Assembly: GCA_900550965.1 (NCBI GenBank)
Contig: URUC01000013.1
Coordinates: forward strand, 1-29,588
Origin: an uncultured Collinsella sp.
Lineage (GTDB): Bacteria > Actinomycetota > Coriobacteriia > Coriobacteriales > Coriobacteriaceae
Direction: 5' to 3'
Length of the DNA: 29,588 nucleotides
A program made the translations under genes and the position numbers. Positions 1 to 7,840 of the stretch are shown piece by piece (the first letter of the stretch is position 1; each line of letters starts with the position of its first letter). The notes under the pieces are model-generated. The model saw nothing but the letters and a program-made list of their open reading frames with translations, searched no databases and was not told the DNA's origin.

Positions 1-1161
1 GTTGACGACCAGCAGGTCGGCGCACTTGCCGGCCTCGATGGAACCGGTCTCGTCCTCGATGTGGCACATCTTGGCACCGTTGAGGGTGGCGCAGGTGATG
101 GTCTCGACCGGGGTGAAGCCGATCTTGTCGACAAACTCGTACATCTCCTCGATGGAGCAGGTGCCGTACGGGGTGACGAAGGAGAAGGAGTCGGAGCCGA
201 TCGTCATGACGACGCCGCGCTTCTTGGCCTCGCGCAGGCAGTCGTAGTTGCGCTGCAGCTCCTTCTCGACCAGGGTGCCCTCGTACTTGTCGTGCAGCTC
301 GGGGACGTAGACGGGCGGATAGGTGGCGTACCAGGTGGGCAGGAAGGCGATCGTCGGCGTGAAGAAGGTGCCCTGCTCGGCCATGAGGTCCATGGTGCGC
401 TCATCGATATCGAAGCCGTGAATCAGCTGCTCGCAGCCAAAGCGGACGGAATCGTAGGCAGCGGCGTGGTTGTTGTAGCAGTGGCTCCACACGGGGATGC
501 CGACCAACTTGGCCTCTTCGATCACGGCCTGGATCTCCTCGGAGCAATAGTGCTGGTCGCGACCGGAGTCCCAGCGCCAGATGCCGCCACCGGTAGCCCA
601 GATCTTGATGGCATCGGGGTTCTCGCGCAGGCGACGACGGACGGCCTTGCGCAGATCCCAAGGACCGTCGACCTGATCGCCCCAGGGGTGCGATTCCTTG
701 TTGAGCTCCTGGCTGCAGTGGTGGGAGTCACCGTGACCGGCAACACGGCAGAAGCCCAGGCCGGTGGCCAGAACGCGCGGCCCCTTAAAGACGCCCTTGT
801 CGATGCAGTCACGGATCTGGATACCAAAGCGGCCGATCTCGCAGACGGTGGTGAGGCCGTGGGTGAGGCAGTCGTAGGCCTGCTTGACGGCAACGGCCTG
901 CTTCTCGAGGAGCGGCTGCATGACCCAATCGGTGTCATCGTCGGTCAGGTTGCCCGAGAAGTGCAGGTGGGTGTCGATCAGGCCGGGAAGGACGGTCTTG
1001 CCGGCGGCGTCGATAACCTCAACGCCCTCGGGAAGGTCCTGCATAGTGCCGGCGTACTCGATCTTGCCGTTGTCGTCGACGAGAACGAGGGAGTTCTCGA
1101 CCGGCTCGGCACCGGTACCGTCGATGAGCTTGCCGCCAACGATTGCATACTTAGTGGACAT
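1..1161 (-). CDS. Metal-dependent amidohydrolase, C-terminus cut by window edge
   Basis: This open frame runs from an ATG at 1161 off the left edge, so 387 residues are visible and the C-terminus is missing. The fold is that of the amidohydrolase superfamily, closest in feel to the imidazolonepropionase/Xaa-Pro-dipeptidase-like group. It has an N-terminal beta-sandwich (about 1-58), then the metal ligands HLH (H65, H67), a candidate carboxylated lysine K186 in AIKIWATGGG, H227 in WSHC, H248 in LIHGF and D324 in GSDSF, so the binuclear metal site looks intact. It probably hydrolyses a C-N bond in an amide, dipeptide or cyclic ureide; the substrate cannot be read from sequence. A strong AAGGAGG lies 4 bases before the ATG and fixes the start. 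It lies downstream of an amino-acid permease on the same strand, so it may act on an imported compound. No signal peptide: cytoplasmic. Confidence 0.88.
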   Translation of the reverse strand, partial: MSTKYAIVGGKLIDGTGAEPVENSLVLVDDNGKIEYAGTMQDLPEGVEVIDAAGKTVLPGLIDTHLHFSGNLTDDDTDWVMQPLLEKQAVAVKQAYDCLTHGLTTVCEIGRFGIQIRDCIDKGVFKGPRVLATGLGFCRVAGHGDSHHCSQELNKESHPWGDQVDGPWDLRKAVRRRLRENPDAIKIWATGGGIWRWDSGRDQHYCSEEIQAVIEEAKLVGIPVWSHCYNNHAAAYDSVRFGCEQLIHGFDIDERTMDLMAEQGTFFTPTIAFLPTWYATYPPVYVPELHDKYEGTLVEKELQRNYDCLREAKKRGVVMTIGSDSFSFVTPYGTCSIEEMYEFVDKIGFTPVETITCATLNGAKMCHIEDETGSIEAGKCADLLVVN

Positions 1162-1240
1162 GGTTCCTCCTTATGGATCCATATAGTGGGCGAGGCCGTG
1201 TTGGGTTAAGGCCTCACAAAACTACCCAAGTGGTGCCGGG

Positions 1241-1275
1241 TTCGGTGCGCGGAAGAGAGGATCCCGCGCACCCGA
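1241..1275 (-). terminator. Hairpin between permease and amidohydrolase, weak terminator or processing site
   Basis: The arms GTGCGCGG (1245-1252) and CCGCGCAC (1264-1271) pair perfectly around an 11-base loop, and the stem can be extended imperfectly. On the minus strand the first T-run lies only some 20 bases further on, so this is not a classic intrinsic terminator. It may separate the permease and amidohydrolase transcripts only partly. Confidence 0.35.
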
Positions 1276-1292
1276 TCCGCCCCGGCTAGGCG

Positions 1293-2744
1293 CTACTTTT
1301 TGCGGGAATTGGTAAAGGCCATAAGAGCCAGGCCAATGGCCAGCCAGCCGATCACGATGCTCCACTCCACCATGTTGAGGGAGGCGGGAGAGAACGGAAT
1401 CACGAGCAGCCCGATGATGACGGCGCAGGCAGCGACAGCGAGGCAGATGCCAAACTTGCCGCCGGGCACCTCGTAGGGACGAGGCAGGTCGGGCTCGGTG
1501 AAGCGCATGCGCAGGCAAGCGAGGGCGACCATGCCGCAGGAGAAGATGAAGGCGAGGGCCGACACGTTGGTCAGAGGAATGAGCATGTTCTTGCCCAGGA
1601 ACGGACCGATGACGGTGATGACGCCCAGGACGACGCAGGCGAGCTTGGGAGCGCCGGACTTGGGATCGACCTCGGCGAACTTCTCGGGCAGCTGGCCCTT
1701 GCGGCCCATGGCGAGCATGATGCGGCTCGTGGCGCCGTAGAAGGAGTTCATCGGGCCCATGGGTCCAAGCGTGGCGATGACGAGCATGGCCAGGTACAGG
1801 AGCATGTTGATGCCCTTGAGGCAGGCAAGCGCGGGAACCGGGCTCTTAACAAACTCATGCCAGTCGAGGATGGTGCCGAACGAGTAGATGCAGACCATGT
1901 AGAAGCCGCCTGCGGCCAGCAGGGCTAGGGAGATGATCTTGCCGAACTTGTTCCAGTTGAGGCCCTCGGCTGCTTCCTCAGCCTGCTGAGGAATGGTGTC
2001 GAAACCGGCGTAGAAGAACGGGGTCAGAACCAGGACCGACACGATGCCGGCGAACAGGCTGGTGCCCTCGGTAGCGGGCTTGCCGCCACCAGCGCCGGTG
2101 ACCTGGGAGAACACGGGCATGGCGTGTTCCGGCGAACCGGTGAACAGCGAGACGCCCATGGCGAGCAGCATGCCGCAGAGCAGGGCCTTGGTCAGGAAGG
2201 CCTGGAGCTTGGCGGCCGAGCTGGCACCGCGGAAGTTGAGGAAGATGACGTAGACTGCAAAGCCGAGCGCGATCAGCGTCGGGAACAGGTAAACGTCGGC
2301 GCCCAGGATGGTATAGAGCTTGACGGCACGCAGCCACTCAAGACCGGGCAGGCTGCCGAACATCTCGGACACGAGGGTCGAGATAGCGATTGCCTCCCAC
2401 GGGCACAGGATGCCGTTGCCCAGGGCCAGGAGCCAACCGGTGATATAGCTCAGCGTACGGCCAAAGCTACGATCGACATACTCGACGATGCCGCCCGAGA
2501 TGGGGATAGCAGCCGTGAGCTCACCGAAAACAGCTCCGACGGGCACGAGAAAGATTGCACCCAAGAGGAATGCGATCATAGCGGGAACGGGACCGCCGCC
2601 CACGACCATCCAGTCGCCGACCTGCAGAACCCAGCCAGTTCCGATGATGGCACCGAAACCGATGGTGAAGAAGTTCCAGAGCGAAAGCGTTTTCTTCATG
2701 CCGCCGTTACCTTCGACTGCAACTTCTGCGTTCTTGTCCGCCAT
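1293..2744 (-). CDS. APC-family amino acid permease
   Basis: The 483-residue protein is hydrophobic throughout, with about 12 predicted membrane helices. Helix 1 carries the APC-superfamily signature IIGTGW within FFTIGFGAIIGTGWVLQ, followed by the conserved helix-2 style GELTAAIPISGGIVEYV. The central loops contain the PMNSFYGATSRIMLAMGRKGQLP segment region typical of amino acid/polyamine antiporters. A hydrophilic, basic tail (NSRKK) ends the protein. It should move an amino acid or related amine across the cytoplasmic membrane; the substrate is not predictable. The ATG at 2744 follows a strong GGAGGGG at a 5-base gap (AACA plus junction). It lies upstream of the amidohydrolase on the same strand, about 130 bases away, which suggests a shared catabolic role. 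Confidence 0.9.
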   Translation of the reverse strand: MADKNAEVAVEGNGGMKKTLSLWNFFTIGFGAIIGTGWVLQVGDWMVVGGGPVPAMIAFLLGAIFLVPVGAVFGELTAAIPISGGIVEYVDRSFGRTLSYITGWLLALGNGILCPWEAIAISTLVSEMFGSLPGLEWLRAVKLYTILGADVYLFPTLIALGFAVYVIFLNFRGASSAAKLQAFLTKALLCGMLLAMGVSLFTGSPEHAMPVFSQVTGAGGGKPATEGTSLFAGIVSVLVLTPFFYAGFDTIPQQAEEAAEGLNWNKFGKIISLALLAAGGFYMVCIYSFGTILDWHEFVKSPVPALACLKGINMLLYLAMLVIATLGPMGPMNSFYGATSRIMLAMGRKGQLPEKFAEVDPKSGAPKLACVVLGVITVIGPFLGKNMLIPLTNVSALAFIFSCGMVALACLRMRFTEPDLPRPYEVPGGKFGICLAVAACAVIIGLLVIPFSPASLNMVEWSIVIGWLAIGLALMAFTNSRKK

Positions 2745-2765
2745 TGTTCCCCTCCTTTCCTTATT

Positions 2766-2810
2766 GACGCCTCTTTGGCGTCACCCCTTGCGCGGTCTGT
2801 TTTGCCGCGC
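2766..2810 (-). promoter_or_regulatory. Two tandem hairpins in the leader of the permease gene
   Basis: Two perfect 6-bp stems lie directly upstream of the permease Shine-Dalgarno: GACGCC/GGCGTC at 2766-2782 (5-base loop) and GCGCGG/CCGCGC at 2790-2810 (9-base loop). Read on the plus strand, the second is followed by GCTTTTATTT, so it could instead stop plus-strand transcription into the permease gene. Function is inferred only from position. Confidence 0.35.
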
Positions 2811-3105
2811 GCTTTTATTTCGTGGCTTTACAATACGGCCTTGGCACAGCAGCGCCGCTTGTGGCTCGACCGAAGGCAGAACTGCAAAACGAGCGGCGCC
2901 GTTTTTGGGACGAACGGCACGGTTTGCCGCTCATTGTTGTCGCCCGTCCGACGGGCGTACGCTCATCGGACGCATATAGAGATGTTTTTGAGGCCGTGTG
3001 TTTTGCGCCTTTCGTACCGTTTACCGAGCTTTTGACGCGCAGACCCATTTGTTGCACATCTTTTTTGTAGGATAGACAGGTTATACATGAGACAAGGCGG
3101 TACGA
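2811..3105. other. Divergent intergenic region between permease and C39-like peptidase
   Basis: About 295 bases separate the permease leader from the plus-strand peptidase gene. I see no convincing gene: the open frames here on either strand are short or run antisense into neighbours. It presumably holds both promoters. A T-rich stretch at 3056-3070 lies just upstream of the peptidase gene, but no clear -35/-10 pair was found. Confidence 0.4.
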
Positions 3106-4138
3106 ATGGCATACGGATACAACGACGGTGATCAACGGCGACAAAGCGTTCGCCTTGCTGGCCGCACCACGCCGACGCCCAGAAGTGCCACGAGCAGCAA
3201 TCCGCAACGCCCTCAAGAGCAACCCAGGCCTTCGTCTCGGCAGCAGACAAACAGAACACGGCAGAGTGGCCGTCCGAGCACGGGCACAAGCGCACAGCAA
3301 GATAGCCGCTTGGGCGCGCACTCGACAGCGCCAAGCCGAGGTTCCGCAACTGCGCCGCAACGGCGCACGTCAGCCCGGCAGCCATATCAACCGCTTCTTT
3401 TCGCATCCCCAAGGCGGACGCGACGGCAAGCCCTACCGCTCGACATCGTACGTGAATGCCCCCGCCCTGCCGGCTCGTCGGCTTTGCCTCGCACTGTGCT
3501 CTATCCTCATCTGTCTGGTCTTTGTGCTTATGAGCTCCTGTATGTCCCACGGCTCGGCCGGTCTCGAGCCCACCGCCGAGGACAAGCTACTCAAGGCCCC
3601 CGTCGCGCCCGGTTATTCTTTCGCCTTTTCGACCCCGCGCTCGCAATGGCAAGCCGGCACGATGCCCCATATCTATCAGATCGACCCTGCATGGTCGGAG
3701 CTGCCTTACGCCGGCGGTACCATCCGCCAAAATGCCTGCGGGCCTACGTGCCTCACCATGGTCTATATCTTTAAGACGGGACGCACCGATATGACTCCCG
3801 TCGATATGTGCGCGCTTTCCGAGGCAGGCAATTACGCCCCCACCGGTGCAACCGAATGGTCGTTTATGACGAGCGGTGCGTGGCAGTTGGGACTTAACGG
3901 AACGGAGCTTCATAACGATCGCGACTCGATGACTCAGGCGCTACGTTCGGGAGCGCCCATTATCGCATCGGTTCGTCCCGGCACCTTTACCAGTGTTGGA
4001 CACTATATCGTGCTCTGGGGCATCGACGATGCCGATCAAGTGGGAGTCTACGACCCCAACTCGGCCAGCCGCAGCGCCCGTCGCTGGGGTGTCGTAGAAG
4101 TCCTCAACGAAATCGAAGCCATGTGGGCCTACTACTAG
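3106..4138 (+). CDS. Membrane-anchored C39-like cysteine peptidase, N-terminal frame uncertain
   Basis: The C-terminal 170 residues form a papain-like C39-type domain: catalytic Cys in QNACGPTC, His in VGHYIVL and Asp in VYDPNS (C204, H292, D309 counting from the GTG at 3128). A single hydrophobic helix (about 118-137) ending in LMSSC precedes it, so the domain is probably outside the membrane; the C could be a weak lipobox cysteine. The peptidase frame can start only at GTG 3128, which has a poor ribosome site. The ATG at 3106 has a good AAGGCGG five bases upstream but lies in another frame, which reads a Gln/Arg/Ser/Thr-rich disordered stretch to about 3400. Either GTG 3128 is used or a frameshift joins the two. 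Such domains cleave peptides or cell-wall crosslinks; the role is unknown. Confidence 0.72.
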
Positions 4139-4150
4139 TCATTGGGCACT

Positions 4151-4412
4151 CATTGGGGACAGACTTAAATGAGTGGTCTCTGGATGCCCGGAACTGCTGG
4201 CACGGAAAGTGCACCCCGCTTTGAAGTTCGATAGCGGGATGCGCCTTCCGTTAGCGGCCTGTTTGGGAAACTGGGGGCCATTTTTCGGGCAACTTCAGGG
4301 ATGTATTTTCCGGTTGAGGGCCCCGGGGAAACTGTGCCCCATTTTGGACGCTCATTGTGGGATGCACTTTCCGCAGTTGATTGGTGCTACTCATTTAAGT
4401 CTGTCCCCAATG
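4151..4412. repeat. Non-coding element with 24-bp terminal inverted repeats and six alternating 14-bp motifs
   Basis: The ends 4151-4174 and 4389-4412 are perfect 24-bp inverted repeats (outer end CATTGGGGACAGACTTAAAT...). Inside, a 14-bp motif related to GGGATGCRCTTTCC appears six times in alternating orientation: 4204 (-), 4236 (+), 4266 (-), 4298 (+), 4327 (-) and 4359 (+), spaced 29-32 bases. Neighbouring copies can pair as long hairpins. No credible gene lies inside. It looks like a MITE or REP-type element, and the same inner motif recurs at 27023-27160. Confidence 0.8.
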
Positions 4413-4420
4413 ACTACCGA

Positions 4421-4457
4421 TAGCAAAAGCCCCGCAGCCGGAGCGGACTGCGGGGCT
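4421..4457 (-). terminator. Intrinsic terminator of carbamate kinase gene
   Basis: A perfect 10-bp stem (AGCCCCGCAG at 4428-4437 with CTGCGGGGCT at 4448-4457) around a 10-base loop is followed on the minus strand by TTTTGCT. It lies 65 bases past the arcC stop codon and is a textbook rho-independent terminator. Confidence 0.85.
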
Positions 4458-4522
4458 CATGAAGAGAGGCTAGTTTGTGGGCGTCTTGCCTGGCGCCCAC
4501 GGGAGAGGCAACAGAGTAGAGG

Positions 4523-5485
4523 CTACTCGTGAATGCGGGTACCGGAGAGACCGGCCATGGTCTCGGCGGCCTTGTCCAGGGCACCGATGATGCAGGTGCG
4601 GCCCTTGCGGGAGCGGGCAAACTTGATGGCGGCGCGGACCTTGGGCTCCATGGAACCCTTGCCGAACTGGCCCTCGTCGGCCAGGCGCTCGGCCTCGTCG
4701 GCGGTGATGTCCTCGAGCTCCTCCTGGTTGGGCTTGCCAAAGTTGATGGCGACATGCTCAACGGCGGTCAGCAGGAACAGGACGTCGGCGTCGCAGTCCT
4801 CGGCCAGCAGCTCGCCGCCCAGGTCCTTGTCGATGACGGCGGGAACGCCCTTGTAGCAGCCCTTGTTCTCGTAGTCGCGGACGACGGGGATGCCGCCGCC
4901 ACCGCAGGCGATGACGATGAACTCGTTGTCGAGCAGGTTGAGGATGGAGTCAGCCTCGACGATCTTCTTGGGATCGGGAGAAGCGACGACGCGACGCCAG
5001 CCGCGGCCGGAATCCTCGACGAAGACCTTGGAGGGATCCTCGGCCATGAACTCCTTGGCCTGCTCCTCGGTGTAGAAGGGACCGATCGGCTTAGTCGGGT
5101 TCTTGAACGCGGGATCGTCGGGATCGCACTCGATCTGGGTGACGACGGTGGCGGCGTGCCAACGCTTATAGCGTTTGTGCATCTCGCGGCCGATGCCCTG
5201 CTGCAGGTGATAACCAATGTAGCCCTGGGACATGGCGCCGCACTCGGGCAGCGGCATCTCGGGGGTACCGATGGCATCGTGGGCAGCGGCGAAGGCGTTC
5301 TGGATCATGCCGACCTGCGGGCCGTTGCCGTGGGTGATGATGATCTCGTTGCCCTGCTCGATAAGACCAAGGAGAGCGTGAGCGGTGTTGCTCACGGCCT
5401 CGATCTGCTCGACGGGGTTGTTGCCGAGGGCGTTGCCGCCGAGGGCGACGACAATACGATCGGGCTTGCCAAGAGGCTTAGACAT
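4523..5485 (-). CDS. arcC: Carbamate kinase
   Basis: The 320-residue protein matches carbamate kinases, which transfer phosphate between carbamoyl phosphate and ADP to make ATP, ammonia and CO2, the last step of arginine, agmatine or ureide fermentation. Visible family motifs are VVALGGNAL near the N-terminus, THGNGPQVG, PECGAMSQGYIGY, RRVVASPDP, IACGGGGIPV, AVIDKDLGGELLA, the nucleotide-binding FLLTAVEHVAINFGKP and FGKGSMEPKVRAAI. Length fits the family (about 310). An in-frame start 12 codons upstream (5521) has no ribosome site, whereas AGAAAGGA lies 8 bases before the ATG at 5485. No arginine deiminase or carbamoyltransferase gene is in the window, so its carbamoyl phosphate source lies elsewhere. 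It is a single-gene unit with its own terminator. Cytoplasmic. Confidence 0.95.
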   Translation of the reverse strand: MSKPLGKPDRIVVALGGNALGNNPVEQIEAVSNTAHALLGLIEQGNEIIITHGNGPQVGMIQNAFAAAHDAIGTPEMPLPECGAMSQGYIGYHLQQGIGREMHKRYKRWHAATVVTQIECDPDDPAFKNPTKPIGPFYTEEQAKEFMAEDPSKVFVEDSGRGWRRVVASPDPKKIVEADSILNLLDNEFIVIACGGGGIPVVRDYENKGCYKGVPAVIDKDLGGELLAEDCDADVLFLLTAVEHVAINFGKPNQEELEDITADEAERLADEGQFGKGSMEPKVRAAIKFARSRKGRTCIIGALDKAAETMAGLSGTRIHE

Positions 5486-5851
5486 TGCTGGAATCCTTTC
5501 TGTAAAAGGCCTACAACCCATTAATAACCCGCGTCCGTGCGATACGCGAGTTTATTAAGGTTTATATTCTCTTTATCGCTCATTTTATTCATTTTGAAAA
5601 TACCTAAGCGGCGAACGGTCGATTTTACCCGCTCAGCGTAAAGAAGCCCAGTTCAGGCATATCTACGCCATTTACGTGCAACTTTATTTAAATAGAGCAG
5701 GGATTAGACCAGATTATGCAAACTATATCTTTGCTAAACACAAAACGGACAGCGCAATATCTTACTCGCACTATACGCGATTCTATACATTAATTTGACG
5801 AGTATGCACCCCTGCAAAAACATGGGGCTTTTCATCCAACATAAGGGATAG
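5486..5851. promoter_or_regulatory. AT-rich upstream region of carbamate kinase
   Basis: This stretch is clearly richer in A/T than the flanking genes and holds no credible gene. On the minus strand several TATAAA/TTAATAAA-like -10 candidates occur at 5535-5575, consistent with an arcC promoter and a long regulatory region, but no single -35/-10 pair stands out. Confidence 0.4.
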
Positions 5852-6070
5852 CCGATCGCGCTTCACCCCGCGGCAAGCGACTGCGAGTTCGCAGTATGGA
5901 ACTTTACCGTCGGCTTCTGCATGAACGCTGCCGACGCCCTTTCGCTCCTGCGCGCCCAAGCAGCCGAGAACGCTAACGGCGCCACTGTCAACCTGGCCAC
6001 CCTCAACAACGGCGCCGCCAGCCTTTTCGCAAAGTACCGTGCTGGCTCGCTGGCTTTGAGGCCTAAGTGA
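5852..6070 (+). pseudogene. Possible remnant: 3-prime end of an unidentified gene
   Basis: An open frame of 72 codons from just after a TAG at 5849 to a TGA at 6068 has gene-like composition (Ala-rich, G/C at third positions) within an otherwise AT-rich gap. It reads ...NAADALSLLRAQAAENANG..., then a stretch ending SLALRPK. It has no good start: the first ATG is at about 5921 without a ribosome site. It looks like the tail of a gene whose front was lost, perhaps when the neighbouring ATPase gene arrived. I do not recognise the family. Confidence 0.35.
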
Positions 6071-6078
6071 GCTTTGCT

Positions 6079-6164
6079 ATTTGCCAATTTTTGTATGATT
6101 TGGGTCAAATCTATTTGTCACTTTTTGTATGATTAGGGGCAAATCTATTTGCCAATTTTTGTCA
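6079..6164 (+). repeat. 34-bp tandem direct repeats upstream of the ATPase gene
   Basis: Two full 34-bp units (6079-6112 and 6113-6146) and a partial third (6147-6164) begin ATTTGYCAMTTTTTGT and end CAAATCT. Each junction reads GG(G/C)CAAATCTATTTG(C/T)C-like, forming an inverted repeat; each full unit also carries TATGAT, a good -10 match. The array ends 14 bases before the ATPase start, so it is probably promoter/operator DNA for that gene. Confidence 0.75.
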
Positions 6165-6177
6165 ATGAGGTGTTTTA

Positions 6178-7539
6178 ATGCTACGCCGCAAGGTCACTGA
6201 TAGGCTTTTGAGCTGGAAGAATAACTCCCATAAGGCCCTGCTTGTTACCGGTGCGCGTCAGATTGGCAAGAGCTATGCGATTCGCGCGTTTGGAAAGAGC
6301 AACTACGCTTCGTATTATGAGGTCAATCTGCTACTTGATGCCGAGGCAAGAGACGTACTTGTTGGCGCTAAGAACTCCATTGACTTCATCAACCGTGTGG
6401 CCCTTCTTGCGGATGCACCGCTTGTTGAAGGAGACACGCTTATCTTCGTCGATGAGATTCAGGAGTATCCGCAGATCGTTACACTTATGAAGGCGCTGGT
6501 CGAGGACAGACGCTTTAGCTATGTCTTCTCGGGGTCTATGCTTGGGACTGAGTTTAAGGGGATCTCTTCTTTTCCGGTAGGGTATGTCGAGCACATTGTT
6601 ATGCGGCCGATGGATTTTGAAGAGTTTTGTTGGGCAAACAGCGTCAGCGAAAATGTGCTTGAAGATATTCGCAGCCGCCTTGTCGAGAGACGTCCCGTCG
6701 AAAACTATATTCATGAGGCGATGCTCAAAAACTTTAGAGCCTATATCGTTTGCGGCGGCATGCCGGAGGTCGTTCAGAACTATATCGATTCGGGCTATTC
6801 GCTCGTGAGAACGCGTGAGCTTCAAATTCAGCTAGTCGATCAGTACAAAAGCGATATCTCTAAATATGCATCGACTCGAGCGTTTAACGTTCGCTCCATT
6901 TTCGAGCAAATTCCCGTTCAGCTTGAGGCGGAGTCCCATCGCTTTATCGTCTCGTCTCTAGGCGAGGGAGCTCGTCTTCAAAAATACGAGCAGGATTTCC
7001 TATGGCTGGTGAACGCAGGCGTTGGATTGATGGTCCCCCAGGTGACGGAGGCACGAAGTCCTCTCAAGAGGACGGAGAAAGCGACGGCCTTTAAACTATA
7101 CGAGTCCGATACAGGTATGCTCGCATCGCGGTATCCCGGCAGCACGGCACGCGCTGTATATCTAGATATGAAAACCCCCAACCTCGGCGGTCTCTATGAG
7201 AACGTGGTCGCACAGGAACTCGTTGCCCTCGGAGCAGATACGTGGTACTACCAAACGCGTGAGGTCGGTGAAGTCGACTTTGTAATCGAAGGTGCCCGCG
7301 GGCATGTTGTCCCAATCGAAGTCAAATCGGGCAAGAAAGTTCGAGCACATGCAGCCCTCGACCGTTTGATGAGTGTGGGCGAGTACAAAATTCCCGAGGC
7401 CGTTGTGCTGAGCCACGAAAACCTTTGCAAAGAGGGCAAGATCCTTTACGTTCCAATCTATATGACATTCTGTCTCGATGAGTTTATGGAAAAGGACGAC
7501 CCCAACAACGATTTCTCGTTTGCACCCATATCTCTCTAG
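6178..7539 (+). CDS. AAA-type ATPase with C-terminal DUF4143 domain
   Basis: The 453-residue protein has an N-terminal ATPase domain with Walker A GARQIGKS (25-32), Walker B LIFVDEIQ (88-95) and a sensor-like FSGSMLG. The C-terminal part (about 210-453) matches DUF4143, including GEVDFVIE followed by PIEVKSGKK, the D/E-x-K pattern of a PD-(D/E)XK nuclease-like fold. These proteins are common, often recently acquired accessory ATPases of unknown role; a link to DNA processing or defence is only a guess. The start is fixed by GAGG 7 bases before the ATG. Codon use is visibly more A/T-rich than in nifJ or dnaX nearby, and it sits between a gene remnant and repeat arrays, all suggesting horizontal acquisition. 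No membrane segment. Confidence 0.88.
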   Translation: MLRRKVTDRLLSWKNNSHKALLVTGARQIGKSYAIRAFGKSNYASYYEVNLLLDAEARDVLVGAKNSIDFINRVALLADAPLVEGDTLIFVDEIQEYPQIVTLMKALVEDRRFSYVFSGSMLGTEFKGISSFPVGYVEHIVMRPMDFEEFCWANSVSENVLEDIRSRLVERRPVENYIHEAMLKNFRAYIVCGGMPEVVQNYIDSGYSLVRTRELQIQLVDQYKSDISKYASTRAFNVRSIFEQIPVQLEAESHRFIVSSLGEGARLQKYEQDFLWLVNAGVGLMVPQVTEARSPLKRTEKATAFKLYESDTGMLASRYPGSTARAVYLDMKTPNLGGLYENVVAQELVALGADTWYYQTREVGEVDFVIEGARGHVVPIEVKSGKKVRAHAALDRLMSVGEYKIPEAVVLSHENLCKEGKILYVPIYMTFCLDEFMEKDDPNNDFSFAPISL

Positions 7540-7568
7540 GTCATCTGAGTCCGCAAGCCAGCCCCCAC

Positions 7569-7769
7569 GCCCAAAGTACTGCGCCTTTCGCGCCAAAGGC
7601 GCGAAACAGCAAGGGGATAGAAGGCAGCGACAACCAACTCCCCCACTATGCCCAAAGTGCTGCGATGTTTCGCGCAAAGCGCGAAACAGCACTGGGGCAG
7701 CAGAAGGCCACAATCAGCTAGCCCTCCATGCCCAAAGTGGCGCGTGGTTTCGCGGCCACGCCGCGAAAC
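7569..7769. repeat. Three ~80-bp tandem units each with a perfect TTTCGCG hairpin
   Basis: GCCCAAAGT recurs at 7569, 7650 and 7730 (periods 81 and 80). Eight or so bases later each unit carries a hairpin followed by CAGC: TTTCGCGCC/GGCGCGAAA (7586-7606), GTTTCGCGC/GCGCGAAAC (7667-7687) and GTTTCGCGG/CCGCGAAAC (7747-7769 region). The stems differ in sequence but stay fully paired. No gene lies here. Confidence 0.8.
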
Positions 7770-7840
7770 AGCGACCGGGACAAGGCACCCCCACAGCCAC
7801 GTCCTTCATTCAGCCCCACAATCCGAGGACGTAGTCGTAG

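Noticed and set aside
4204..4372. CRISPR array
   Set aside because: The motifs are only 14 bp, alternate in orientation and are imperfect; spacers are about 17 bases and no cas genes are present.
4173..4532. 119-codon plus-strand frame in the repeat element
   Set aside because: It runs through the inverted repeats and the arcC terminator; the repeats explain the sequence.
4529..5524. 331-codon plus-strand frame opposite carbamate kinase
   Set aside because: Antisense shadow with the same Leu/Val/Gly/Asp bias; arcC is certain on the other strand.
5863..6108. 81-codon minus-strand frame in the arcC-ATPase gap
   Set aside because: It lies opposite the better-looking plus-strand remnant and has no ribosome site.
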